Below, piece after piece: positions 1 to 6,491 of a stretch of 12,963 nucleotides of DNA. The stretch comes from an uncultured Eubacteriales bacterium (GTDB taxonomy: Bacteria; Bacillota; Clostridia; Oscillospirales; Acutalibacteraceae). The position numbers and the translations under genes were made by a program. How positions within the stretch are numbered: the first letter of the stretch is position 1; each line of letters opens with the position of its first letter. Location: assembly GCA_902462035.1 (NCBI GenBank), contig CABQAC010000027.1, positions 1-12,963 of the forward strand, read 5' to 3'. The notes below the pieces were generated by a model, which made no database searches, was not told the DNA's origin, and was given only the letters and a program-made list of their open reading frames with translations.

Positions 1-882
1 CGGTTGGCCGAAACCGGCAAAAAGGCCCCGTCTGCCCGGCTGTATCAAACGGCGGAACAGATGCTGTCATGCGAAAAGCTGGATGCGGCGGTGGTTTGCG
101 TCACACCGGAACGCCACGGCAAGATCGAGCGGGAGGCCGCGAAACGGGGCGTTCATTTATATGTGGAAAAACCGGTTGGGCTTTCCTTGCCGGAGGCGCG
201 CGAAACCGCGCGGGTTATTCGGGAATCGGGGGTGCTGGCGGCTGCGGGCTATCAGCAGCGGTACAGTCCCATGCTGGAAGAAATCCGCGCCATGCTGCCG
301 CAAAAGAAGGTGGGGCTGGTCAGCGGAAGGTGGATTGGCTGGCCCGCCCCGGCGCTGTGGTGGCGGAATAAGGAACAGTCGGGCGGCCAGCTGGTGGAAC
401 AGGCCACCCATATTGTAGACGCGCTGCGCTATTTGTTCGGCGAGGTCGAAAGTGTGTATAGCGTGGGCAGAAAAGGGCTTTCTCCCCTGCCGGGCAGCAC
501 GGTGGAGGATTGTTCGTCTTCCGTGCTCCGGTTTGGCAGCGGCGTGCTCGCCAGCCTGCAGGCCGGATGTTATCTGGACGGCGAGGCAGCCGACGGCGCC
601 GTGGGCTTTGAAATTTACTGTGACGACCTGCGGATCGAGTACCGGTGGTCGGGCAGCGCCCGGTTTATCACCAAGGATGAAGACCGCACGGTGCAGTTCG
701 GCGCTTCCCACCAACAGCGTGCCCTGCAGACCTTTATTGAGGCGGTACGCAGCAAAGATGGCGCGCTGCTCCGCTCCACTTACGAGGACGCGGTGGAAAC
801 GCTGGCCGTCACCCTAGCCGCCAACCGGTCGATGGAAACCGGCCTGCCGGTTTCGCCCCGCACATTGCTTCCCCTTACATAA
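1..882 (+). CDS. Gfo/Idh/MocA family NAD(P)-dependent oxidoreductase, 5'-truncated by the window
   Basis: The reading frame is open from the first base, so the true start lies upstream and the N-terminal Rossmann glycine motif is not visible. The family marker is the EKP signature (VEKPVG, bases 163-180), whose lysine normally contacts the nicotinamide and substrate. A second family feature is the segment EQATHIVDALRYLFGEV (about 397-447), whose His-Asp pair lies where family members carry catalytic or substrate-binding residues. The C-terminal part is the usual alpha/beta substrate domain. Members oxidise or reduce sugars, inositols or related polyols with NAD(P); the substrate here cannot be told. 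The stop (880-882) overlaps by 8 bp the end of the convergent M14-like gene, and no terminator is visible between them. Family assignment is firm, specificity unknown. Confidence 0.9.
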   Translation, partial: RLAETGKKAPSARLYQTAEQMLSCEKLDAAVVCVTPERHGKIEREAAKRGVHLYVEKPVGLSLPEARETARVIRESGVLAAAGYQQRYSPMLEEIRAMLPQKKVGLVSGRWIGWPAPALWWRNKEQSGGQLVEQATHIVDALRYLFGEVESVYSVGRKGLSPLPGSTVEDCSSSVLRFGSGVLASLQAGCYLDGEAADGAVGFEIYCDDLRIEYRWSGSARFITKDEDRTVQFGASHQQRALQTFIEAVRSKDGALLRSTYEDAVETLAVTLAANRSMETGLPVSPRTLLPLT

Positions 883-1771
883 TGGAGGAAAGCATCAGCG
901 CTTCCTCTAAAGACCGGTAAATTTTTAGCGTTTCCTCCACTGTTGCCGGGGCGGTTTTGCCTGGCTGGACGGTGAAAGCCGGGCGGTGGAATTCGTCGAT
1001 AAACCAATCCTGAAAGGTGCCGTGGTCCGACAGGCCGCCCCCGTCCTCCGGCCGGTAGCCGCTGGTGACCGACAAAATTTTTGCCATCAGCTGGGAACGG
1101 TCCGGGGTAAATTTGCCGTATTGCCAGCAAATGCTTTCCCCCGTGCCGCCCAAAGCCAAGGCGTGGCGTAATTTGACCCGGCGGCAAAGCCCGGTCAGCA
1201 GCCGGGGTTCGGGTTCGCTTTCCGGCGCGTCGCCGCCAAACCGGGCGGGGGAGGGGCCGCTGATTCCAGCTAAGTTTTCCAATTGGCGCAGAATGTACCA
1301 GCCGGCGTCGAAGTTATGGGTTAAATCGACTCCGCGGGCGTTGGCCCGCCAATTTTTCGGGTTATCGCACAGGGCCGTCACGCACTGGGAAAGTTCCCGC
1401 GCGCTGTCTGCGCCGTGCAGTACGATTTCCATCCCGTCGGGGTTCAGGCAGGGAACAAACAAAATGCCCCTGCCCAGCAGCGCGCGGCGTACGTCGATAT
1501 CCGAGATCCGCCCGCCGGTGTCCAGGGCGTGGCAAAGGGATTTGGCGAAATGGAGCAGCAGCAGGGTGGAGCCCCAGTCGGTGCCGGAAAATCCGCCGGC
1601 ATACAGCACGCGTTCCCGCGGTTCGCCCAGCTGAAGGACGAAGACCGAACGCCCAAGTACGCTTTTGCCCAGTTCCGCCACAGACAGAAACGGGTACTCA
1701 TCCCGCAGAGCGAGCAGTCCGCCCCGCAGCGCGTCGGCGTCCGGTGGGGTGTGGAAGGGAAAATCCGCCAT
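875..1771 (-). CDS. M14 zinc-carboxypeptidase-fold protein, predicted catalytically inactive
   Basis: This 298-residue protein follows the clostridial M14 pattern (gamma-D-glutamyl-diamino acid peptidase-like) along its length: CLNPDGMEI (109-117), NARGVDLTHNFDAGW (144-158), GESICWQYG (211-219) and FQDWFIDEFHRPAFTV (253-268). The catalytic positions are changed. The HxxE zinc motif is GGFSGTDW (59-66), giving Ser62 for His and Asp65 for Glu. The third ligand His, normally in an H-S/T-Q-G-E context, is Gly208 (GGTGE). The catalytic Glu in T-I-E-V-G is Gln269 (TVQPG). The protein is therefore probably a pseudoenzyme, perhaps binding peptidoglycan peptides without cutting them; the role is inference. 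No signal peptide is visible, so it is likely cytoplasmic. Start is ATG 1771-1769, with GGAAAGGA about 10 bases upstream. It is transcribed divergently from the Nudix gene and converges on the oxidoreductase. Confidence 0.85.
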   Translation of the reverse strand: MADFPFHTPPDADALRGGLLALRDEYPFLSVAELGKSVLGRSVFVLQLGEPRERVLYAGGFSGTDWGSTLLLLHFAKSLCHALDTGGRISDIDVRRALLGRGILFVPCLNPDGMEIVLHGADSARELSQCVTALCDNPKNWRANARGVDLTHNFDAGWYILRQLENLAGISGPSPARFGGDAPESEPEPRLLTGLCRRVKLRHALALGGTGESICWQYGKFTPDRSQLMAKILSVTSGYRPEDGGGLSDHGTFQDWFIDEFHRPAFTVQPGKTAPATVEETLKIYRSLEEALMLSSIM

Positions 1772-1901
1772 GATTGATCAGGTCCTTTCCGGTAAGGTAC
1801 CACGGGGCGAGCCCGGATATTGCATTTTATGACCGCCTGGGGCAAAAAAGCACCGGCAAGCAAGGCCGTTTTTGCGGACAACACACAGAAAGGATGTTTT
1901 C

Positions 1902-2465
1902 TTGTTGAAATTGCAGGAAAAGACATTGGAACGCAATACCTTATATCAGGGGAAAATTATCAATTTGCGCCGGGATACCGCGCTGTTGGAAAACGGCAGT
2001 ACTGCTGTTCGAGAAATTGTGGAACATTCCGGCGGCGTTTGCGTGGCGGCGCTGACCGGACAAAACGAGCTATTGTTCGTCCGGCAATTCCGCTATCCGT
2101 ACCAGCAGGCGCTGCTGGAACTGCCTGCGGGAAAACGCAACCCCGGGGAGGACCCGTTGCTTTGCGGCATGCGGGAACTAAAGGAGGAAACGGGCGCCGT
2201 CGGCCGGGATTATCGTTTTTTAGGGGAGCTGTACCCAACACCAGGCTATTGCGAGGAAATTATTTACCTATACCTTTGCCGGGTGGATTGTATGGGGGAC
2301 GCCGCCCCGGATGACGACGAATTTGTGGAGGTGGAGTCCATCCCCTTGCAAAAAGCGGTGGAAATGGTGCTGCAAAACCAAATTCCAGATGCAAAAACCC
2401 AGGTGCTGATATTAAAAATTCACGCGCTGCTGCAAAACGGATACCCCGCGGAACCGGGCGAATAA
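1902..2465 (+). CDS. Nudix hydrolase, ADP-ribose pyrophosphatase type
   Basis: About 187 residues. A perfect Nudix box (G-x5-E-x7-REUxEExGU) runs from Gly77 to Ala99, ending in RELKEETGA, and supplies the Mg2+-binding glutamates. The upstream stretch with QFRYPYQQALLELPAG, and YPTPGYCEE about 13-21 residues after the box, are typical of ADP-ribose pyrophosphatases of the NudF/YqkG type, which split ADP-ribose to AMP and ribose 5-phosphate in the cytoplasm. Start choice: the frame is open from a TTG at 1872, but the ribosome binding site AAAGGA (1889-1894) fits TTG 1902 (7 bases) or TTG 1905 (10 bases), so one of these is likely the true start. The gene stands alone, divergent from the M14-like gene, and is followed after 12 bases by a hairpin terminator. 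Substrate is inferred from family motifs. Confidence 0.9.
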   Translation: MLKLQEKTLERNTLYQGKIINLRRDTALLENGSTAVREIVEHSGGVCVAALTGQNELLFVRQFRYPYQQALLELPAGKRNPGEDPLLCGMRELKEETGAVGRDYRFLGELYPTPGYCEEIIYLYLCRVDCMGDAAPDDDEFVEVESIPLQKAVEMVLQNQIPDAKTQVLILKIHALLQNGYPAEPGE

Positions 2466-2477
2466 CCCCTATTACAC

Positions 2478-2519
2478 AAAAAGCCCTTGACCGATACAGG
2501 ATGGCGGTCAGGGGCTTTT
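2478..2519 (+). terminator. Rho-independent terminator of the Nudix gene
   Basis: A 15-bp stem pairs 2479-2493 region bases (AAAAGCCCTTGACCG) with 2505-2519 (CGGTCAGGGGCTTTT), with one G-T wobble and an 11-base loop. The stem ends in a TTTT run and begins 13 bases after the Nudix stop codon. Confidence 0.85.
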
Positions 2520-2626
2520 CGAAATAATTTTACCTGGTTGCTCCGCGGTTCGAACAAGATATGTTTTACGCCCGCACTCGCGCATATTTGGCGGTATGAT
2601 GGTCTGCCGCGGTTTTCGCGCCCTGT

Positions 2627-2665
2627 TTTTAATCAAAAAAGACCGGCGCGAAAACCGCGCCGGTC
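2627..2665 (-). terminator. Rho-independent terminator of the repeat-rich surface protein gene
   Basis: A perfect 10-bp GC-rich stem pairs 2641-2650 (GACCGGCGCG) with 2656-2665 (CGCGCCGGTC) around a 5-base loop. Read on the reverse strand it is followed directly by TTTTTTGATTAAAAA (2640 down to 2626), a good U tract. It lies 28 bases past the stop of the reverse-strand gene. The 228-base gap between the Nudix gene and this gene holds the two terminators, an overlapping inverted repeat (2609-2622 / 2645-2658) and no gene I can support. Confidence 0.85.
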
Positions 2666-2693
2666 CGGGCTGGTATCTTTTCAAGGGTAAAGA

Positions 2694-3668
2694 TTACGAT
2701 TCCTTTTTGCGGTGGAACGCCACCAGGCAAGCGCCGGATCCAACCGCCAGCGCAAGCACCGCGATGGGGAAGGTGCCGCCGGTCGCGGGGGACAGCGGAA
2801 TTTCCTCGTTGGGAAATTCGTCGGTCACGGCAGAAGAAACGGCCTGGGAAGAAGGCGGCGCGAGGGGCGTTTCTTCTTCGGGGAATTCCTCGATCACTTC
2901 GGAAGAAGCAGCCTCAGAAGAGGTAGGTTCGGAAGAAGTGGTCTGGGAGGAAGTGGCTTCGGAAGAAGTAGTCTCGGAAGAAGTAGTCTCGGAAGAAGTA
3001 GTCTCGGAAGAAGTAGCCTCGGAGGAAGTAGTCTGGGAGGAAGTGGCTTCGGAGGAAGTAGTCTCGGAGGAAGTAGCCTCGGAGGAAGTAGCCTCAGAGG
3101 AAGTAGTCTCGGAAGAAGTAGCCTCAGAAGAGGTGGCTTCGGAGGAAGTAGTCTCGGAGGAAGTGGCCTCAGAGGAAGTAGCCTCGGAGGAAGTCGGATT
3201 GGATGATGCCGGTTCTTCCGGAACCCAGCCGTTGCCTACAACAAAGTGGCTGATTTTGTCCAGTTTATTGATCGACACAAAAGGAGTGCCTTCTGCGTCG
3301 ACATAAAAGGTATAAACACCAAATGTGCTGCCGAATTTAGACATATCGTGTTCGCCATAGCCGGAGATAAAATAGAATGTGGACCCCGCCGGGATTCCCA
3401 GATGGTCGATGGGTGTGCGTGTTTCAATTTCCTGCTTTTTATTTTGCTGCTCTTGGGGCGAAAGAGATTGTTCGGTCCATACGATTACCGCTTTGGCCTG
3501 CTTGACCATGACCGTATTATACCCGCTGATGTCTAGGACTGTAGCCGCGGGCTTTTGCGCGTACTTGGGACTATCCGCCTGACCCGCATAGGCGATGGAA
3601 AAGGAAGACGCCAAAAACGCTACGCACAGAACGAGGACAACCGCTTTCTGTTTGAGCCAATGCTTCAT
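2694..3668 (-). CDS. Secreted, sortase-anchored surface protein with Thr/Ser/Glu pentapeptide repeats
   Basis: A 324-residue exported protein. A signal peptide (charged MKHWLKQK, then a hydrophobic core) ends near AYA-GQ at residues 26-30. Residues about 30-150 form a globular N-terminal domain I do not recognise, rich in aromatic residues. Residues 159-258 are 20 units of a pentapeptide, mainly TSSEA or TSSET with a few TSSQT, one TSSEP and a final ASSEV: an extended, probably glycosylatable stalk. A short near-duplicate acidic segment follows (EEFPEEETPLAP, DEFPNEEIPLSP). The C terminus is a sorting signal: SPATGG at 293-298, a hydrophobic helix at 299-318 and the tail HRKKES. SPxTG resembles the (S/P)PxTG motif of clostridial class B sortases. 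Start ATG 3668-3666 has GGAGGGG 7-8 bases upstream. It is monocistronic. Partner and function are unknown. Confidence 0.85.
   Translation of the reverse strand: MKHWLKQKAVVLVLCVAFLASSFSIAYAGQADSPKYAQKPAATVLDISGYNTVMVKQAKAVIVWTEQSLSPQEQQNKKQEIETRTPIDHLGIPAGSTFYFISGYGEHDMSKFGSTFGVYTFYVDAEGTPFVSINKLDKISHFVVGNGWVPEEPASSNPTSSEATSSEATSSETTSSEATSSEATSSETTSSEATSSEATSSETTSSEATSSQTTSSEATSSETTSSETTSSETTSSEATSSQTTSSEPTSSEAASSEVIEEFPEEETPLAPPSSQAVSSAVTDEFPNEEIPLSPATGGTFPIAVLALAVGSGACLVAFHRKKES
2895..3194 (-). repeat. Tandem 15-bp coding repeat, 20 units (TSSEA/TSSET array)
   Basis: Twenty consecutive in-frame 15-base units encode the stalk of the surface protein. Most units differ only at synonymous sites (GCC/GCT/GCG-like and TCC/TCT-like changes seen on the plus strand as gcctcgg, gcctcag, gcttcgg). 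A few neighbours are identical, for example three successive copies around 2970-3014, which points to recent copy-number change. The first nine units follow an EA-EA-ET order three times, suggesting an earlier 45-bp duplication unit. Because 15 is a multiple of 3, gain or loss of units changes stalk length without breaking the frame. Confidence 0.9.
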
Positions 3669-3782
3669 TTAGAATCCCCTCCATGGTGTTTTTTACGGGA
3701 GAACCACTGAATCGTCACTTTTTCGCTTGATCGACCCCAAGTTATCAAACAGGGCCGTCGTGGTATGCTCCTTACAATGGTT

Positions 3783-3815
3783 ATCATACGCGCATACGGT
3801 CACATACCGGTCACA
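3783..3815 (-). promoter_or_regulatory. Predicted promoter and direct-repeat operator of the surface protein gene
   Basis: On the reverse strand there is a -10-like TATGAT (3788-3783). No good -35 lies 17 bases upstream. Instead, two copies of TGTGACC (3815-3809 and 3804-3798), exactly 11 bp apart, sit across the expected -35 position. An 11-bp direct repeat overlapping a poor -35 is the layout used by OmpR/PhoB-family response regulators as activators. The predicted start point leaves a leader of about 105 bases before the ATG. The factor is not identified; this is inference from spacing alone. Confidence 0.4.
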
Positions 3816-3910
3816 AAAGGCGATAAACCACAAGTTTTTTAAGGGGAGACAAGACTATTGCGGAAAACGGGGCGGAATACCCCATGCTGGGAACCCTTTC
3901 TCAGTTGAAA

Positions 3911-3939
3911 TTGACGAAAACGGCGCCGTGCCCTATAAT
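3911..3939 (+). promoter_or_regulatory. Sigma-A promoter of the lipoprotein gene
   Basis: TTGACG (3911-3916) and a perfect TATAAT (3934-3939) are separated by 17 bp. Transcription would start near 3946, about 54 bases before the ATG at 4000. The 331-base gap between the divergent genes (3669-3999) holds this promoter, the reverse-strand promoter/operator at 3783-3815 and no supportable gene. Confidence 0.8.
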
Positions 3940-3999
3940 AATGGATATCCGGTACGCCCGCGTCCGGCGGGTACCTACAGAGCAAAAGGAGGAACGGAA

Positions 4000-5823
4000 A
4001 TGAAAGAAAGACGCCTGAACCGCAAATGGGGGCCGCGCCGCGCGGTGCTTTTTGCTCTGTTGGCGGCGGTACTGTTCCTGCTTGCGGGATGTACGGCGAA
4101 GGTGGAAACCGAGCTGGTGCTTCAGCCCGATTTTTCCGGCCAGCGGGTCATGATCTGTTATTTCAAAAAAAGCGACCTGGGGAATCTTTCCAGCGGCGTA
4201 GAAAATATGGTGGGCAAATATTGCCCGCCGGAACTAACTTACGAGGCAAGCTCCAACAGACAATATGTAATTTACACCTTTACCCTGCAATTTTCCAGTA
4301 AGGAGGAGTATACCCAAAAGGTCGAATCCCTCTTGAATCACGGGCTGGAAGAGGGCGCGCCCAGGCGCACGCCCACTATTTTGTATACGAGGCCGGATAC
4401 CGTGTTGATGACAGGGTACCGGTATTCTGAGGATTTTACCAGCGCCGACCTGCTGCGGTGGATTGACCAGGCAGTACAAAGCGAAGGCGGAAACGGGCAG
4501 GAATTTTCCTGGGAAATTGGAAATACCGCGCTGAATTACGATGGCAAATCAGTCAAGGTGCCCCAGCAGATTTCGCTGGATTCTATTACCGCTTATGCGG
4601 TGGATACGGTGGAAATCGATACCACCCAGCGGGAGGACGGCCTTTTTGAGCGGAAAATCGCGATCACGTTTCCCCAAGTGACGCTGGACGCGCTGGGAGA
4701 CGAGCTGACCCAATACCTGCTGCAGCGAATTCCCCAAAACGGTTCCGGCGGCTGGGGCGAGGGGGAGCGGGCGCGCACCTATACCTTTGGAATCCCTTAT
4801 TCCACGGCAGATGAAATCAAAGCCGCCACCCAGCGGATTTTAAACGGCCAAACCGCTTCCCTTTCGTACGGGGAAGACCTGGCGGAGGAAACGGCATTGG
4901 TGGAACGCCGTTTTTTCGAGGAAGAGCTGGATTTAAGCGGCTATGCCTCGGGCGTTTCCAACAACGCTAAGCTGATTTACCGGTTTACCCCCATGACGGG
5001 CAACCGGCTGGATGACGGCGGCGTTTACCGGGAAGGCGCCTGGACCAAAGCGGGGGAAATTCAGAACGAAAGCCGCTATACCTACCAAGGCGAGCATAAC
5101 ATCGTCAGGCTTCGGGTGGAGTTTTCCCAGACCCATCCGCTGTCCGGTGTGGAGATCACCCTGCGCCATACCTTAAACCGGGATTTGTTTGAACGGGAGA
5201 TCGTTTTTCTGTTTGATTCCGCGGATGGAAAAAACAGCGCGGCATACGCCATGCGTTATTTTAACGAAATCAAACCCACCGGCGGCGCGGCGGTGCGGGA
5301 AACCAGGGGCCAGTACGACGTCTGCAGACTGACCATGAAAGGGTCGGCGGCTGAACTGACCCAAATGCTGTCGGCTTTGTTTGGGGAAGGAAACCAGTTT
5401 GCGTTCCAAAACACCCAGGAAACGATTACGCTGAAAAACCATGCGTCTATCCGGGACCAAATTGCCATGGCCGCGTTTTTGGGCGGGGACAACGGCCAGG
5501 TGCCCATGACCTATACGGTAAGACTGGGCAGTTCCCAACAGGTGGAGTCGCTGACCTATTCCGAACAAAACGATATCAAAACGGTAACGGTCCCCGACGG
5601 GGCCGAATCCCACCGCTTTTCCATCCCCGTTGCCGGCAGCACCGTGTATTTCCGCGATTCCTTTATCAACGTGCTGGGCGTGGTGGCCATTTCCTCGGTG
5701 GCTTTTATCGCAGCCACGCTGCTGGTTTTGGTCGTTGTGTCGGTCGTCAAGCGAAAAAAGTCCCATGCTGCGGAATCCGAAGATACGGACACGGTGGACG
5801 TGGAGCGGAATCGGGATCAATAG
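4000..5823 (+). CDS. Large lipoprotein with C-terminal transmembrane helix, unknown function
   Basis: A 607-residue protein. The N terminus is a lipoprotein signal: basic head, hydrophobic stretch, and lipobox LLAGC with Cys31 as the lipidated residue. A second membrane segment lies near the C terminus (about 557-583), followed by KRKK and an acidic tail, so the tail should be cytoplasmic and about 520 residues should lie outside the membrane, anchored at both ends. The outer part is mostly beta-rich. A strand-turn-helix motif recurs at 92-113 and 261-282 (YTF start, LN end), and more weakly at 441-462. The start region (VETELVLQPDFSGQ) faintly recalls LppM-type lipoproteins; I am not sure of that. 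The frame stays open upstream to 3727, but AGGAGG at 3987-3992, the signal peptide and the promoter all fix the start at ATG 4000. No function is assigned. Confidence 0.85.
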   Translation: MKERRLNRKWGPRRAVLFALLAAVLFLLAGCTAKVETELVLQPDFSGQRVMICYFKKSDLGNLSSGVENMVGKYCPPELTYEASSNRQYVIYTFTLQFSSKEEYTQKVESLLNHGLEEGAPRRTPTILYTRPDTVLMTGYRYSEDFTSADLLRWIDQAVQSEGGNGQEFSWEIGNTALNYDGKSVKVPQQISLDSITAYAVDTVEIDTTQREDGLFERKIAITFPQVTLDALGDELTQYLLQRIPQNGSGGWGEGERARTYTFGIPYSTADEIKAATQRILNGQTASLSYGEDLAEETALVERRFFEEELDLSGYASGVSNNAKLIYRFTPMTGNRLDDGGVYREGAWTKAGEIQNESRYTYQGEHNIVRLRVEFSQTHPLSGVEITLRHTLNRDLFEREIVFLFDSADGKNSAAYAMRYFNEIKPTGGAAVRETRGQYDVCRLTMKGSAAELTQMLSALFGEGNQFAFQNTQETITLKNHASIRDQIAMAAFLGGDNGQVPMTYTVRLGSSQQVESLTYSEQNDIKTVTVPDGAESHRFSIPVAGSTVYFRDSFINVLGVVAISSVAFIAATLLVLVVVSVVKRKKSHAAESEDTDTVDVERNRDQ

Positions 5824-5854
5824 CAACGCCCGCGCAAAGGCATTGGCGATGGAA

Positions 5855-5873
5855 CGGCCGCGGCGGGCGGCCG
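5855..5873 (+). other. GC-rich hairpin in front of the NimA-like gene
   Basis: CGGCCGC (5855-5861) pairs perfectly with GCGGCCG (5867-5873) around a 5-base loop, 7 bases before the ribosome binding site of the next gene. There is no T tract, so it is not a standard terminator. It could affect transcript processing or translation of the downstream gene, or be chance in GC-rich DNA. Confidence 0.4.
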
Positions 5874-5894
5874 CAACCGGAAAGGAGGATTCGG

Positions 5895-6371
5895 ATGAGC
5901 GCCATACTCACGCAGGATTTATCCCGGATTATATCGGTGGCTGCCCGGTGCCAGGTATGCAGGCTGGCATTTGCCGTGGGCGGGGAACCTTACCTGGTAC
6001 CCATGAGCTTTGGGTTTGAAGTGGCAGACGGCCGCCTGGCGCTGTACTTTCATTGCGGGCAAACGGGCAGGAAACGGGCCATGCTGAACCATTGCCCCAA
6101 GGTCTGTTTTGAAATGGATACCGACGCCAGGGTGGTGTTCGGCTCCCGTGACTGCAAAACCAACATGGCGTACCAAAGCGTGGTGGGCTTCGGTTCGGCC
6201 GTGCTGTTACATGACCCTGCGGAAAAACGAAAAGCATTGGGGCTGATTATGGCGCAATACGGCAAAGATGGTGCCAATGATTTTCCCGACGCGGCGGTGG
6301 AACGCACCACCGTGTTCCGGGTGCTGGCCGAGCAGGCCACGGCAAAAATCTCCGGCGAGCAGGGGCTTTAG
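5895..6371 (+). CDS. Pyridoxamine 5'-phosphate oxidase family protein (NimA-like flavin-binding fold)
   Basis: A 158-residue cytoplasmic protein with the split-barrel flavin-binding pattern of the NimA/nitroimidazole-resistance-like group. Visible motifs are PYLVPMSFGFE (residues 33-43), a strand followed by FHCGQTGRKRAML (about 53-65), CFEMD (72-76), YQSVVGFGSAVLL (about 94-106) and an EKRKALGLIMAQYG helix. Members usually bind FMN or F420-like cofactors and some reduce nitro groups; many are of unknown substrate, so resistance should not be claimed from this alone. Start ATG 5895 follows AAAGGAGG (5881-5888) by 6 bases. It lies 71 bases after the lipoprotein gene on the same strand with no terminator between, so the two may be co-transcribed. 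Confidence 0.88.
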   Translation: MSAILTQDLSRIISVAARCQVCRLAFAVGGEPYLVPMSFGFEVADGRLALYFHCGQTGRKRAMLNHCPKVCFEMDTDARVVFGSRDCKTNMAYQSVVGFGSAVLLHDPAEKRKALGLIMAQYGKDGANDFPDAAVERTTVFRVLAEQATAKISGEQGL

Positions 6372-6399
6372 TTGAATTTTTTCTGCGAAAAGGTATAAT
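6372..6399 (+). promoter_or_regulatory. Promoter of murD
   Basis: TTGAAT (6372-6377) and a perfect TATAAT (6394-6399) are 16 bp apart, starting directly after the stop of the preceding gene. Transcription would start near 6406, giving a leader of roughly 85 bases. Confidence 0.7.
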
Positions 6400-6429
6400 A
6401 TTAAAGTGCGGCAGCGCATTATAAGTGAA

Positions 6430-6448
6430 TGGCGGGTTGGTCCCGCCA
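6430..6448 (+). other. Hairpin in the murD leader
   Basis: TGGCGGG (6430-6436) pairs with CCCGCCA (6442-6448) around a 5-base loop. A second, smaller GCCG/CGGC hairpin (6460-6471) follows just before the weak ribosome binding site. There is no T tract, so it is not a terminator. A role in murD translation is possible but unsupported. Confidence 0.35.
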
Positions 6449-6491
6449 ACTGAAATAACGCCGGAATCGGCGGCGAAGGTTGGTTGATGGA

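Noticed and set aside
1772..1901. Divergent promoters between the M14-like and Nudix genes
   Set aside because: A TAAAAT-like hexamer is present on the reverse strand, but no acceptable -35 lies at the right spacing on either strand.
2596..3306. Long plus-strand open frame rich in SEEV repeats, opposite the surface protein gene
   Set aside because: It is the complement of the 15-bp repeat; lack of stops follows from the repeat itself. The reverse strand has the signal peptide, sorting signal, ribosome binding site and terminator.
3727..3999. In-frame upstream extension of the lipoprotein gene
   Set aside because: It would bury the lipoprotein signal inside the protein and cover the TTGACG/TATAAT promoter; AGGAGG directly precedes ATG 4000.
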